Notes: generated by a model not told the origin, from the letters alone. 64,000 bases of DNA from Sulfidibacter corallicola (GCF_017498545.1 NZ_CP071793.1:9480256-9544255); one strand, 5' to 3'. Counted from the first letter of the stretch, positions 8,963 through 18,428 are shown. Program-made: numbers and translations.

Positions 8963-9958
8963 TCAGCCGGCGAGTTTGCGAATCAAGTCGACCATGCGGT
9001 TGCTGTAACCGAACTCGTTGTCGTACCAGGTCACGACCTTGACGAAATTGCCGTCGAGTACCTGGGTCAGTGGCGAATCGAAGATCGAGCTGTGGGGATT
9101 CCCCAAAATATCGGTCGAGACGATGGGATCGACGGAATAGCCCAAAATGCCCTTCATGGGTCCTTCGGCGGCTTCTTTCATGGCGGCATTGACTTCGTCG
9201 GCCGTCACTTCTTTTTGAACCTGCAGCACCATGTCCACGACCGAACCATCGGGTACGGGCACGCGGTAGGCCATGCCGTCCAACTTGCCCTCGAGGGCCG
9301 GAATCACCTTGCCGACGGCCTTGGCGGCACCGGTGCTGGTGGGAATGACGTTGACCGCGGCGGCGCGAGAACGGCGCCAGTCGCTGTGCGGCATGTCCAT
9401 CAGGCGCTGATCGTTGGTGTAGGCGTGAATGGTGTTGATGAAGCCTTTCTCGATCCCGAAAGCGTCTTGAATGACCTTCACGACGGGCGCTGCCGCGTTG
9501 GTGGTGCAGCTCGCGTTGGAAACCAGTTTTTCGGAACCGGTCAATTCGTGGTCGTTGACACCGAACACGATGGTCGCATCGAGGGCATCCTTGGCGGGTA
9601 CCGACAACAGGACCCGATCCGCACCACCGGCGAGGTGTTTGGCGATTTCGGCGCGTTTCCGAAAACGGCCGGTCGATTCGATGACAAAATCCACCTTGAG
9701 CGAAGCCCAATCGATTTCGGCGGGGTCCTTGATGGCGGTGACGCGAGCGCGATACTTGGGGGTCACCAACAGGTCGCCTTCGGCATGAACCCCTTCCATG
9801 CGTCCAAAAATGGAATCGTACTTCAGGGCGTGCGCGAGTTGCGCGGGTTCGGTCAGGTCGTTGATAGCGACGAGCTCGATATCATCGCTTTGGGAAATGA
9901 TGCGGGTGACGGCGCGGCCGATGCGGCCAAAACCGTTGATGGCGATGCGAATCGTCAT
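8963..9958 (-). CDS. gap: Glyceraldehyde-3-phosphate dehydrogenase, type I
   Basis: Glycolytic enzyme that oxidises glyceraldehyde 3-phosphate to 1,3-bisphosphoglycerate with NAD+. The Rossmann motif INGFGRIGR is at the N-terminus, followed by AINDLT, where the aspartate favours NAD+. The catalytic segment SNASCTTN places the active cysteine at residue 151. HAYTNDQRLMD, RRSRAAAVNVIPTSTGAAKA and WYDNEFGYSNRMVDL are all present. The length of 331 residues is normal for the family. The ATG at 9958 has GGAGG nine bases upstream. It is monocistronic here, without pgk or tpi beside it. Confidence 0.98.
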   Translation of the reverse strand: MTIRIAINGFGRIGRAVTRIISQSDDIELVAINDLTEPAQLAHALKYDSIFGRMEGVHAEGDLLVTPKYRARVTAIKDPAEIDWASLKVDFVIESTGRFRKRAEIAKHLAGGADRVLLSVPAKDALDATIVFGVNDHELTGSEKLVSNASCTTNAAAPVVKVIQDAFGIEKGFINTIHAYTNDQRLMDMPHSDWRRSRAAAVNVIPTSTGAAKAVGKVIPALEGKLDGMAYRVPVPDGSVVDMVLQVQKEVTADEVNAAMKEAAEGPMKGILGYSVDPIVSTDILGNPHSSIFDSPLTQVLDGNFVKVVTWYDNEFGYSNRMVDLIRKLAG

Positions 9959-10372
9959 TGGCTTGCCTCCTAGTTACCCATCGGGAGGGGGTCCTTCCCT
10001 GGGCGGATTTCGTGGGGGGAATGAAGAACGTGAACAGGCTCATTGGGATCACCGCGATGCTAGCACAGGCCCCACGGCGATGCCACGGTTTCAGGTCGCT
10101 TTTTGGTGCCGCAGCGGGACGCGGCGGGTCCCGCGCCGCCAAGGCTCGTGCCACGCGTCGGAAGGGAAAAAATTCCATTCGACCGCGCCGCACACGCATC
10201 CCCGGTGCGGGGTGCGCGTCGGCCCATCGCCTATCTCGTGAAACGCCAGGACATACGGTCGTTAATTTTTCGTAAAAAGCTCAAAATAAAGATCGTCACC
10301 AGTGGCCCCGGGCTTTCCTCCAACGTCGCGATGCGCGAGAATAGGCACAGTTTGCGTTGCCGGGAGGACGCG
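9959..10372. other. Intergenic region, divergent promoters
   Basis: The 414 bases separate the divergent gap gene and the HExxH protein. An in-frame extension of the downstream gene reaches back to 10103, but its translation is low-complexity Arg/Pro-rich and no ribosome binding site supports it. No RNA gene or repeat was recognised. Confidence 0.4.
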
Positions 10373-12013
10373 TTGACCACACCGACATCTTTTTCCATTG
10401 CAGGAGCCGCCGATCACGAATTACGGCGCTCACCCGCAGCGGCCGCGGTCGGCCGTCTCGCCGCGGCAAGCGGGTTGTTCCTGAGCCATTTCGAATACCG
10501 CGTGGCCATGCCGGCCCCCGAGCACTGGTTGCCGGCCGACCGACCCGACCTGGGCAGCGTCCGGGACTGGCAGGCCGGCGTCCTGCCGGAAAGTAAATAC
10601 CAGGGGTTCCGCAACGACGTGATGATCGGCAGCTTCCATCCCGGGCATCGGGCCAAGTGGACCGCTCACGAACTTTGTCACGGCCTCGTGGGCTTCGCCT
10701 GGCGACCCGGTGCCTCGAACCTCTTTCACGCGACCGCCGCCCGCCTTTCCGAGCTGTTGCCGGTGGCGCTATTCTATTTCTTCGATGAAGCGGGCCTGCG
10801 GCGATGCCCCGATCACGCCGGCGCCGGTCCCCTGTTCGGCCGCTATTGTCGCGCATGTGAGGAAGCCGCCATGCAGGGCCCGCTCGAACGGGACCCGGAC
10901 GCGGCGTCCTGGATGGCGCAGGGCCGGGAATTCGTGACGCGAGAGCTGGACGCGGTCACCAAGACCCTGCGTTTGGGCCGACCCATCGCCAGGCCCTGGG
11001 CCGCATTGGATCTGTGCAGCGACGGTTTGGCCTACGCCGCAGCTCAGGCACGCCGACTGAACAGCGAGGCCTTCGCCCGCTATGTGACGCAATTTCATCA
11101 CCCCGATCGCGGCCGGCATGCGGACCTGGATAGCCTGATCACGCGCATCGAAACGGTCATGGATTGGCTATGCGGCACTGGCTCGGCATCGCCCTGGCCG
11201 GCGAACCCAGCCCTGTGGAAAGTCCAGGACGTGGCCTGGCGGCTCTTCGAAGTCATGGAGGAAACCGAGGGCGAATTACATGGCGAGCTGGATCGCGCAC
11301 TGGACAGATTGGCAGCCAACCCCGACGAGACCGGCTTGGCCGAAGCGATCGCCACCTACCGCGCTCTTCACGAAGAATATTACATGCCCGATCCCGAAGA
11401 CGTATTCGCGGTAGGGTATCCCCTCCCGGACGGACTGGGCCTGAGCGCCCGCCAAATCGAGGCCGGCATCGCATCGGCCTGTCCCAACGCCTGGCATCTG
11501 CTCGGCGAAGCCGATGCCGATCACCGCGCAGCGCAGGTCACCGCCTTCGCCCACGCGGAACGGCCGGAGCGGCGCGGCATCGGTCTGCGCTTCACCGACT
11601 GGTTGACCCGGCACCATCCCGGCCAGGCCGCGGACCTCGCCAGATTCGAAGCGGCCTGCGTGCACGCGCCTCAGGCCGACGCCGCGGTCCTGACGCTCGA
11701 GCCCGAGCCCGGTGGGTCCGAGCTCGCCCTTGCACCGGATGTCACGTTGCTGCAAACCACCTGGCCGGTCCTTCGCCATTTGGAATTCACCCAGATCGAC
11801 ATGCCGTCCGGCGTGCAGACCCAACCCACGATCGCGCTGCGTCGCGACGCGTCGGGCGAAGTCCTCGTCTCTCAATTGGAACCGCACATGGCCAAAGCGC
11901 TTCGCGTCTTGGAAGTATCGGCGACATCACCAGCGGACCTGGCGTTGCCGCCTGCCGATCTGGATGCGTTGATGACCGCCAAACTCATCGTTCCCCAACG
12001 CTGGACGATCTAG
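10373..12013 (+). CDS. Putative HExxH-type metalloprotein of unknown function
   Basis: A 546-residue cytoplasmic-looking protein that I cannot place in a named family. At residues 99-103 it carries HELCH in the context AKWTAHELCHGLVGF, a good match to the zinc-metallopeptidase HExxH helix. A few cysteines follow at intervals (RRCPDHAGA, GRYCRACEEA), which could bind metal. There is no signal peptide or membrane segment. The start is taken as the TTG at 10373 because GGGAGGA lies 4-5 bases upstream. An ATG at 10331 and the longer frame from 10103 lack such a site. It is followed 117 bases later by a Nudix gene on the same strand. Protease activity is plausible but unproven, as the third zinc ligand cannot be identified. 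Confidence 0.7.
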   Translation: MTTPTSFSIAGAADHELRRSPAAAAVGRLAAASGLFLSHFEYRVAMPAPEHWLPADRPDLGSVRDWQAGVLPESKYQGFRNDVMIGSFHPGHRAKWTAHELCHGLVGFAWRPGASNLFHATAARLSELLPVALFYFFDEAGLRRCPDHAGAGPLFGRYCRACEEAAMQGPLERDPDAASWMAQGREFVTRELDAVTKTLRLGRPIARPWAALDLCSDGLAYAAAQARRLNSEAFARYVTQFHHPDRGRHADLDSLITRIETVMDWLCGTGSASPWPANPALWKVQDVAWRLFEVMEETEGELHGELDRALDRLAANPDETGLAEAIATYRALHEEYYMPDPEDVFAVGYPLPDGLGLSARQIEAGIASACPNAWHLLGEADADHRAAQVTAFAHAERPERRGIGLRFTDWLTRHHPGQAADLARFEAACVHAPQADAAVLTLEPEPGGSELALAPDVTLLQTTWPVLRHLEFTQIDMPSGVQTQPTIALRRDASGEVLVSQLEPHMAKALRVLEVSATSPADLALPPADLDALMTAKLIVPQRWTI

Positions 12014-12129
12014 ACAAACGTGGGCCGCCGTTTCGGCGAGCATCTTTTCCACCAGCGGGTGACTCCGCCGAACGGCCTCGATTCGCCCTCGAACCAGGAA
12101 CCAGAACATCGAAAAAACGGGAGGAACCC

Positions 12130-12678
12130 ATGGATCGAAGGTCCGAACCACCGCAGCCAACCATCTTGGCTCGCGGTGATTTTGTGCAGTTGGTGCGCGA
12201 TGGCCATTGGGAATACGCCGAACGCCACAACGCCACCGGTGTGGTGGTCATCGTGGCGGTCACGGACCGGCACGAGCTGGTCCTCGTCGAGCAGTACCGT
12301 CCGGCCATCGGGAGTCGGGTCGTCGAAATGCCGGCCGGCCTGGTTGGCGACATCCCCGGTGAAGAACGAGAAAGCATGGAGCGAGCCGCACGTCGCGAAC
12401 TGCTCGAGGAAACCGGTTACGAGGCCGGCTCCTGGGAATTCCTGACGGAGGGGCCGCCCTGTTCCGGCATGGTGAGCGAAATCATCTCGCTTTATCTGGC
12501 GCGCGACCTGACGAAAGTCGGCGAGGGCGGGGGCGACGAGACGGAAGACATCCAGGTCCACGTGGTTCCCCTCGAAGACATCGACGGTTGGCTCGAAGAC
12601 AAGCGCCGCAACGGCGTCGCCATCGATCCCAAAACCTATGGCGGCCTGTACTTCGCCCTTCGCCGCACCTCGACCTGA
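12130..12678 (+). CDS. Nudix hydrolase, ADP-ribose pyrophosphatase-like
   Basis: Hydrolase of nucleoside diphosphate derivatives, most like ADP-sugar pyrophosphatases. The 182-residue protein shows VVVIVAVTDRHELVLVEQYRPAIG, then VEMPAGLVGD and the Nudix-box core RRELLEETGY. The spacing between the AGL segment and the RELLEE core is a few residues longer than in the consensus box. This is seen in some subfamilies but could change specificity. The ATG at 12130 has GGGAGGAA directly upstream. A long in-frame extension upstream overlaps the HExxH gene and is not coding. The next gene starts 69 bases downstream, so they may be cotranscribed. Confidence 0.9.
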   Translation: MDRRSEPPQPTILARGDFVQLVRDGHWEYAERHNATGVVVIVAVTDRHELVLVEQYRPAIGSRVVEMPAGLVGDIPGEERESMERAARRELLEETGYEAGSWEFLTEGPPCSGMVSEIISLYLARDLTKVGEGGGDETEDIQVHVVPLEDIDGWLEDKRRNGVAIDPKTYGGLYFALRRTST

Positions 12679-12747
12679 CACGTTTTTCCATCGTCATTGT
12701 GCATTCGAGACCAATGGGTCGAACCCACATTCCCCAAGGAGCTATCC

Positions 12748-13806
12748 ATGACCGACCTTCCGCCCAAACGCCCCAATGACTCCCGTTTCGAGAAACGCTT
12801 TTTGTTCGGCAGCGACCCGGGACTCCGCGAGAAGTACATCAACTTCCACGGTGACCTGCGGTTCGGCATGCTCATGGAGGAAATGGACTCGGCCGCCGGC
12901 GTGATCGCCTACGACCATACCGACGGTTTCGACAAGGACCTGACGATCGTGACCGCGGCCTGCGATCGCATCGACCTGCTCTGTCCCCTGCAGAGCGATC
13001 GCGATCTGCGCATTCTCGGCCAGGTCAATTTCGTCGGGCGCAGCTCCATGGAGGTGGGCCTGCGCATGGAAAGCAAGACACCCAACGGCTGGGAGTTGGT
13101 TTCCCGCGCCTACTTCATCATGGTCGCCCGCAAGGACGAACACGCCTTTCAGGTGAACCCCCTCCAACAGGAAACGGAGGAGGACCACCGCCGCCAGGAA
13201 GAGGGCAAAGCCCGTGCGGAGCTGCGCAAGCGTTCGGCCCGCGCGCACTATCTGCGTACGCCGCCCAGCGCGGAGGAAGGCGCGTTGCTACACGAGTTGT
13301 TCATCGAGACCCGCGGCGGCACCAGCGAGGGCATCCCCATGGCGGCCACCCAGCGCCAAACCACCATCCTGATGCATCCGCAGAACCGCAACATCCACCA
13401 CAAAGTGTTCGGCGGCTACATCATGCGCATGTGCTTCGAAACGGCCTGGGCCATCGCCCACCTCTTCTGCCGGCGACGCCCGCTGTTCATTGCCGTGGAT
13501 CACTTCGATTTTTTCAAACCGGTGGAGATCGGCTCGATCGTTTCCTTCAACGGCCTGGTCACCTACACCGGCCATACCAGCTTTCTGGTGGAAGTGACGG
13601 TCGAGGTCATGCACCCCATGACCGGCGCCACGGAAGTGACCAACGTTTCCTACTTCACCTTCGTCGCGGCAGACGAACAACGCCGGCCGACACCGGTCCC
13701 CAAAATCATTCCTCACAGTTACGAGGAGGGGCTCAAGTACCTGGACGGCGGTCGCCGCTACAAGGCGGGCAAGGACATCAAGGCCCGGCAGGTCGAGGTC
13801 GATTAG
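12748..13806 (+). CDS. Acyl-CoA thioesterase with two hotdog domains (ACOT9/10-like)
   Basis: Cytoplasmic hydrolase of acyl-CoA esters. The 352-residue protein contains two hotdog units. The first (about 40-140) includes FHGDLRFGMLMEEMDSAAG. The second (about 215-320) includes HPQNRNIHHKVFGGYIMRM and FIAVDHFDFFKPVEIGSIV, which is the classic BACH/ACOT pattern with the catalytic N/H-x-x-x-x-FGG helix. Lys/Arg-rich linker residues join the two. The ATG at 12748 has AAGGAG six bases upstream. The 3' end overlaps the convergent ligase gene by four bases. Confidence 0.9.
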   Translation: MTDLPPKRPNDSRFEKRFLFGSDPGLREKYINFHGDLRFGMLMEEMDSAAGVIAYDHTDGFDKDLTIVTAACDRIDLLCPLQSDRDLRILGQVNFVGRSSMEVGLRMESKTPNGWELVSRAYFIMVARKDEHAFQVNPLQQETEEDHRRQEEGKARAELRKRSARAHYLRTPPSAEEGALLHELFIETRGGTSEGIPMAATQRQTTILMHPQNRNIHHKVFGGYIMRMCFETAWAIAHLFCRRRPLFIAVDHFDFFKPVEIGSIVSFNGLVTYTGHTSFLVEVTVEVMHPMTGATEVTNVSYFTFVAADEQRRPTPVPKIIPHSYEEGLKYLDGGRRYKAGKDIKARQVEVD

Positions 13807-15098
13807 CGGTGCTGCCAGCGCTTGGCCTTCAACTCGAAGCGCGGCAGGGTGCCCGGGTCGACCAGCCGTACCGGCACGCGTAGGCTGAAGGCCGATTTGA
13901 GGGCTTCCGCAAGCCGAGATTTCAGCGCCTCCGGATCGGGGGCGTCTTCCACCGGTTCGATTTCCAACGTCAATTCGGTCATGGCTTCGTGGGATTCCAC
14001 CCAAACGCGGTACTCGGCCACCTGGGTGAATTCGCGAATCACCGCTTCCACCGCACTGGGAAAAATGTTGACACCGCGAACGACGACCATGTCGTCCGCG
14101 CGCCCAAGGATCCCGTTCTCCAAGCCGATCTCGACCGTACCCCAGTCGGGGCCGGGAGTGACCGGCTTGACCAAATCGCCGGTTCGGTAGCGAATCAACG
14201 GAGACCCGGTGCGACCCAACGTAGTCAACACCAACTCGCCCCGTTGTCCGAGCGCCACCGGGGCGGCGGTATCGGGGTCCAGCACTTCCACCAGGTAACT
14301 GCTCTCGATCAAGTGCATGAGACCGGGAGTGCCAGGGCTCTCGTAACCGGCCGGCCCCACCTCGGTCATGCCGTAGTGGTCCACCACGCGGGCGCCCCCC
14401 CACAATTCCGAAATCTTTTTGCGTGTCGCCGGAATGGCGCCTCCCGGCTCACCCGCCACGATGATGCACTCGAGCGGCAGCCGGTCCAGGGCCAATCCTT
14501 CACGCCGGGCCACCTCACCCAACCGCAGGGCATAGGTCGGCGTGCAGCACAAACCGGTGACCTGGTTGTCCAGCATGACCCGGAGCCGACCCTGGGTACT
14601 CAGGGCTCCGCCGGGCAGGCACATGCACCCGAGCGAGAGTCCCGCCTCGAAGGCCGTCCAAAACCCCAGGAAGGGACCGAACCCGAACGCGAAGAACAAA
14701 CGATCGCCGGTCTTGACGCCCGCGGCCTCGTACACCCGCCGCCAATTTCCCAGCATCCAGGACCAGCTCTCCGACGTGTCCAGCCAACGCATCGGGGTGC
14801 CGGTCGTGCCGCTGGTCTGACAAAACCGCGTATAGCGCGAAAGCGGGTAGGTCAGGTTGGTGCCGTAAGGCGGATGGGCCTTCTGATCCGCCACCAGTTC
14901 GGCCTTGGTGGTGAGCGGGAACCGAGCACGAAAATCGTCGAGAGTCACCGTACGCGGATCCAACCCCGAACCCGCCAGACGCGGTGCGTAAAAATCGTTC
15001 GACCGCGAAACTTCGGTGAGTAGATGCCGCAGGGCCTCGATCTGCCCTGCTTCCAATGCGGCGCGATCCAGCTTGGATCCGGTAGTCCTGGCGCTCAT
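13803..15098 (-). CDS. Phenylacetate-CoA ligase-like AMP-forming ligase
   Basis: ANL-superfamily enzyme of 431 residues that activates a carboxylic acid through an adenylate, as PaaK does for phenylacetate. The ATP-binding P-loop reads QTSGTTGTPMRW (about 95-106). VDHYGMTEVGP is the A5 segment, and YRTGDLVKP is the A8-type hinge segment. VRGVNIFPSAVEAVIREF is typical of the PaaK C-terminal subdomain. The ATG at 15098 follows GGGGAGAGG; a GTG at 15113 lacks a separate site. It is the last gene of a leftward cassette with a hotdog thioesterase, a halogenase-like flavoprotein and a chorismate-lyase-like protein. Its substrate may therefore be 4-hydroxybenzoate or a related aryl acid (inference). 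Confidence 0.88.
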   Translation of the reverse strand: MSARTTGSKLDRAALEAGQIEALRHLLTEVSRSNDFYAPRLAGSGLDPRTVTLDDFRARFPLTTKAELVADQKAHPPYGTNLTYPLSRYTRFCQTSGTTGTPMRWLDTSESWSWMLGNWRRVYEAAGVKTGDRLFFAFGFGPFLGFWTAFEAGLSLGCMCLPGGALSTQGRLRVMLDNQVTGLCCTPTYALRLGEVARREGLALDRLPLECIIVAGEPGGAIPATRKKISELWGGARVVDHYGMTEVGPAGYESPGTPGLMHLIESSYLVEVLDPDTAAPVALGQRGELVLTTLGRTGSPLIRYRTGDLVKPVTPGPDWGTVEIGLENGILGRADDMVVVRGVNIFPSAVEAVIREFTQVAEYRVWVESHEAMTELTLEIEPVEDAPDPEALKSRLAEALKSAFSLRVPVRLVDPGTLPRFELKAKRWQHR

Positions 15099-15244
15099 AA
15101 ACCTCTCCCCCACTTTCGGTTCACGATAACGGACGGCTGCTTTCTGAGAACCGGTTCGGAGGGCCGGCTCGAACGGTCGGTTTCGTCGCGCAACCCTCGC
15201 GGTCCGGGTGACGGCCCAACCGCGACCACCGGCTCCGGCCTACC

Positions 15245-15697
15245 TCATTCTTCCAATTCCAACAGCTTCTTGGGAGCCACGACGATGCTTCTGGTGATCT
15301 CATCGGGAATTTTGGATGCCTTCAATTTGCGGGTCTGAGGATCGACCGAAACGTACACGACGGTCAAATGCCCCTTGGCCACCAATTTCCGATCGGGAAG
15401 GCGACGAAAATAGAAAAGGTAGTCCATGGCCTTTTTGTGCTTTTCCGCTACCAGTAGGTGGATTTCGACCTGATCCTCATAGGCGAGCGGCGCCAGATAA
15501 TCCATCTTGGCGTGGACCCGCGGCCAACCGTAATTTTGTTTTTTCTTCTGCATGAAACCGGAAATACCCAGTTTGCGATAGAAGGCGTGTTCAACGAGCT
15601 CCATGTAGCGAAAGTAGTTGGAAAAATGCAGGATCCCCGCCGGGTCGGCCTCACTGAAATCGACCTGCTTCACCAACTTGAATTCATAGATTTCCAT
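15245..15697 (-). CDS. Hotdog acyl-CoA thioesterase (4-hydroxybenzoyl-CoA thioesterase/YbgC family)
   Basis: A 150-residue single hotdog-fold thioesterase. The N-terminal segment VDFSEADPAGILHFSNYFRYMELVE contains the family Asp-Pro-x-Gly motif and the Tyr/Phe-rich helix that follows it. RVHAKMDYLAPLAYEDQVEI and LVAKGHLTVVYVS are the conserved strands. The ATG at 15697 is preferred because GAGGAA lies eight bases upstream. The frame extends to 15745 without a ribosome binding site. It sits between the halogenase-like gene and the ligase gene on the same strand. It could release an aromatic or fatty acyl group from CoA or a carrier protein in that pathway. Confidence 0.9.
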   Translation of the reverse strand: MEIYEFKLVKQVDFSEADPAGILHFSNYFRYMELVEHAFYRKLGISGFMQKKKQNYGWPRVHAKMDYLAPLAYEDQVEIHLLVAEKHKKAMDYLFYFRRLPDRKLVAKGHLTVVYVSVDPQTRKLKASKIPDEITRSIVVAPKKLLELEE

Positions 15698-15846
15698 ATG
15701 AACGGATTCCTCGGATGTCTCAGAATTTTTTGAAGATTGGTTCATGCAATTCTAACAGACGCTGATTATAACCGAGAAAGCCGAGAGGAACCCTTTTCAA
15801 AAGAATCATTTGTCATCTTCCGCAAATTTCGACGGTCGAGATCCCC

Positions 15847-17103
15847 TCAGCGCGTCGCGGCGGTGAGCGGTCTCCCATGGCTCAGCGGCTCGGGAAGTGG
15901 GGCGAATTCGGACATCGCCTGGAAGAGCTTGTCGAAATCCCTGAAGATGTTGCCGATCAGGCAATCGGTGAGTTCGGGGCGCCGATCCGGATGGCGTTTC
16001 ACGAGATGGCCGAACCGGAAATCGTGGTCGTAGAACAGGTAGACCAGCTTGCGGAAGGCTTCCATGCCACCGATGAAGGATTCGGCATAATCGGCAAACC
16101 GAGACGCGGAAACATCGCCGTCCCGCAACGCTTCGTTCGCGGCCATGCCACCCATTTCCCCACTGACCAGGGCCAGAAACAGCCCCGAAGAGAACACCGG
16201 ATCCAAGAAAGCGAACGCGTCGCCGACCAACACCAAACCGTCCTCGGCGATGTGCTTGCTGCGGTAGGAATAATCACCGGTTACGCGATATTCGCCGGCG
16301 ACCCGGGCACCCGCCAAATGGTCCTTGATCCAGAGATTGTTCTCGATTTCGCGCGCAAAAATGGCCGCAGGATCGCGCGTTTCGGCATAGAGATAGTCCT
16401 TTTCCGCCACGATCCCGACCGAGGTCAGGTTTTTCGAAAGCGGCAGGAACCAAAACCAGCCCTTGTCCGGCAGGTAGGCGATGGTCGTCGCTCCTTCGTC
16501 GAGACCGGTGTCGCGTTTGGCATGTTCGTAGTAGGTCCAAATCGCGACTTTTTTCAGGTAGGGGTCGCGAACGCGCCACTGATTTTTGGTCATCGCGAAG
16601 GTGTCGCGTCCGCTGGCGTCGATGGTCAGGGTCGCGGCGAAGGTCAGGGGCTCGTCGCCCCGACGTGCCTGGACGCCAATGACGGAACCGGCATCGTCGC
16701 GGATCAGGGCGCGGGCCGCGGTCTCCTCGAACACCTGGACACCCATTTCACGGGCATGGTCCAACAGGATTTGATCGAAAGCCGCGCGATCCACCTGCCA
16801 GGTGGTGGCCGCCCGGTGGTTCATGTGCTGTTGGAAATAGAACGGCTGAGAGCAGTTCCCGTTGGTGGAGGCGAATTGCACGCTGTGCTTGGCCTGAAAA
16901 CCGGCCGCTTCGATCTTGTCCAGCAGTCCCAATCGTTCCAAAGGAAAGTAGCAGTAGGGAATGAGCGATTCTCCGACCATGTAGCGCGGGAATCGTGCCT
17001 TCTCCAAAATCGCGACGCGATGACCTTCCTTGGCCAGATGGATTCCGGCGGCGCAACCGGCTGGTCCGCCACCGACAATCACGACATCAAATACATGTTC
17101 CAT
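15847..17103 (-). CDS. FAD-dependent halogenase/monooxygenase-like flavoprotein
   Basis: A 418-residue flavoprotein of the PHBH-fold group that includes tryptophan halogenases, CmlS-like halogenases and geranylgeranyl reductases. The FAD Rossmann motif is VVIVGGGPAGCAAG (residues 8-21). FPRYMVGESLIPY resembles the GESLxP segment of FADH2-dependent halogenases. DASGRD and LVLVGDAFAFLDPVFSSG are the second FAD-contact motifs. The stretch GWFWFLPL near residue 215 is close to the W-x-W-x-I-P signature region of halogenases but does not match it exactly, so hydroxylation or reduction remains possible. It lies between the chorismate-lyase-like and thioesterase genes on the same strand, with gaps of about 110 and 150 bases. 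This suggests tailoring of an aromatic acid. Confidence 0.82.
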   Translation of the reverse strand: MEHVFDVVIVGGGPAGCAAGIHLAKEGHRVAILEKARFPRYMVGESLIPYCYFPLERLGLLDKIEAAGFQAKHSVQFASTNGNCSQPFYFQQHMNHRAATTWQVDRAAFDQILLDHAREMGVQVFEETAARALIRDDAGSVIGVQARRGDEPLTFAATLTIDASGRDTFAMTKNQWRVRDPYLKKVAIWTYYEHAKRDTGLDEGATTIAYLPDKGWFWFLPLSKNLTSVGIVAEKDYLYAETRDPAAIFAREIENNLWIKDHLAGARVAGEYRVTGDYSYRSKHIAEDGLVLVGDAFAFLDPVFSSGLFLALVSGEMGGMAANEALRDGDVSASRFADYAESFIGGMEAFRKLVYLFYDHDFRFGHLVKRHPDRRPELTDCLIGNIFRDFDKLFQAMSEFAPLPEPLSHGRPLTAATR

Positions 17104-17212
17104 GGAACCTATACCTCCGGTTCATACGAGGGTCGTCCCCACGCGGGTCTCGACCCGATGGCAACCCCAATCGTTCATCCCGACACCACGAACATCGACT
17201 ATCGACATTCTA

Positions 17213-17800
17213 TCAGGAGCCCGCCCCGAGCGTATCCCGATCCATTTCGAAGGATTCGGGATCCACGGCCTTCGGCGGCAGGATTTCCATCACCTCCGCG
17301 ATGCACCGGTCATCGTCGGTCAACAATCGGTTGAGGCGGCCGTAAAGGCGGGTGGTTGCGCCCAAACCGAGGATGCGCTCGAGAATCCCGTCGGAAAAAC
17401 AGGTCACGAAACCCTGCAGCGAAGAGTGATGTCCGATTTGGTAGCGATGGAGCAACCCACCGAGTGGGAAGTAACAGGCCTCCACCAATCGCCGCACTTC
17501 GTCGGGAAAAACGTCCAGGAAAATCCGGATGACGCCGAACTCGACGATGCGTCCATCGGAAAGCCGCAGCAGGACTTTGCGGTAGAGCACGTCGCCGTCC
17601 TGCATGACCTTGAGCGTATCCAGGTGGATCGGCAATCGGTAGTGGTCCTGCAATCGCAACGTCATATCCCCGTGGTGCACGAGCAGATCACGTTGTGGTG
17701 AGGGCATCTCTTCGGGTTGGGCGAGTTCGATGTCGGGCAATGTCAAACCGAGCCGTTCCGCCATCATATGAAAGGGTTGGAGAAGTGTCATAAGTGTCAT
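17213..17800 (-). CDS. Chorismate-lyase-like (UbiC/DUF98-type) protein
   Basis: A 195-residue soluble protein. The central part, DVLYRKVLLRLSDGRIVEFG followed by a PLGGLLHRYQI segment, resembles the chorismate pyruvate-lyase fold. In that fold a Tyr-Arg-Lys/Glu-Val-x-Leu strand and a PLG-x-L motif line the pocket that turns chorismate into 4-hydroxybenzoate. The match is by pattern only and overall similarity is modest. Two ATG codons (17800 and 17791) are possible, neither with a strong ribosome binding site. It is the first gene of the leftward cassette, so supply of 4-hydroxybenzoate to the flavoprotein and ligase is a sensible hypothesis. Confidence 0.6.
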   Translation of the reverse strand: MTLMTLLQPFHMMAERLGLTLPDIELAQPEEMPSPQRDLLVHHGDMTLRLQDHYRLPIHLDTLKVMQDGDVLYRKVLLRLSDGRIVEFGVIRIFLDVFPDEVRRLVEACYFPLGGLLHRYQIGHHSSLQGFVTCFSDGILERILGLGATTRLYGRLNRLLTDDDRCIAEVMEILPPKAVDPESFEMDRDTLGAGS

Positions 17801-18428
17801 GGTAAGGCACTACGTCGTGAATCACCAAGGGTTGCAATCGAAGGAACCCCATTGGAGGGAACCCGCGTCCGGACCGTCCCGACGACTCCGTCACCACACC
17901 GTTCACCTTTGGCACGGGTTGGGCTCCGTGCGGGATAGACCACCTTTTTCGGGAGGATCTCTATTCCCGAGAAGTCTTCCACAGCCGCGAGAGCTCTTTC
18001 TCTGTATTAATTCCCGTGTTCAGTTTTTAAAAACCTTCAACATTTATAGATCACGCAACAAATCGCCCATTTCTCAAAAAATACTTGCCCAAAACGACGA
18101 CCGAAACGTATGTTATGCAGTACCTAACGAGATAACTCTTTATCCGCTAATGTCAAACGACCTGCCTGCGATGTGGCCCCCGATGGTACCTCGATCGGCG
18201 GGCGGGCGAAGCCCTGAACGATTTGGCCGGCTTTGACCGGCGTGCTTCGATTTCTCTTCTTCCTTTGCACTGTTTTCCAATGTGGAATCGCCCTTTGGAT
18301 GTGGGGCAGATCTTCCACCGGCCTTGGAGCGGGCCGGCCGGAACCTTTCGACATCGGCCCGTGTTTCGAGCCATGCTCGAAGATATGCTGATGGGCTTGG
18401 AAAAATCCTTGTGGGAGTTGCATGGTCC
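17801..18428. other. Intergenic region between divergent genes
   Basis: No gene is supported in these ~630 bases. A short AT-rich stretch (about 17995-18110) probably holds the promoter of one or both divergent genes. The reading frame of the downstream REC-PAS gene continues upstream to 18282, but the extension has no ribosome binding site and no domain similarity. Confidence 0.4.

Noticed and set aside
16441..16470. Definite flavin-dependent tryptophan halogenase
   Set aside because: The W-x-W-x-I-P region reads GWFWFLPL and does not fully match; only halogenase-like was retained.
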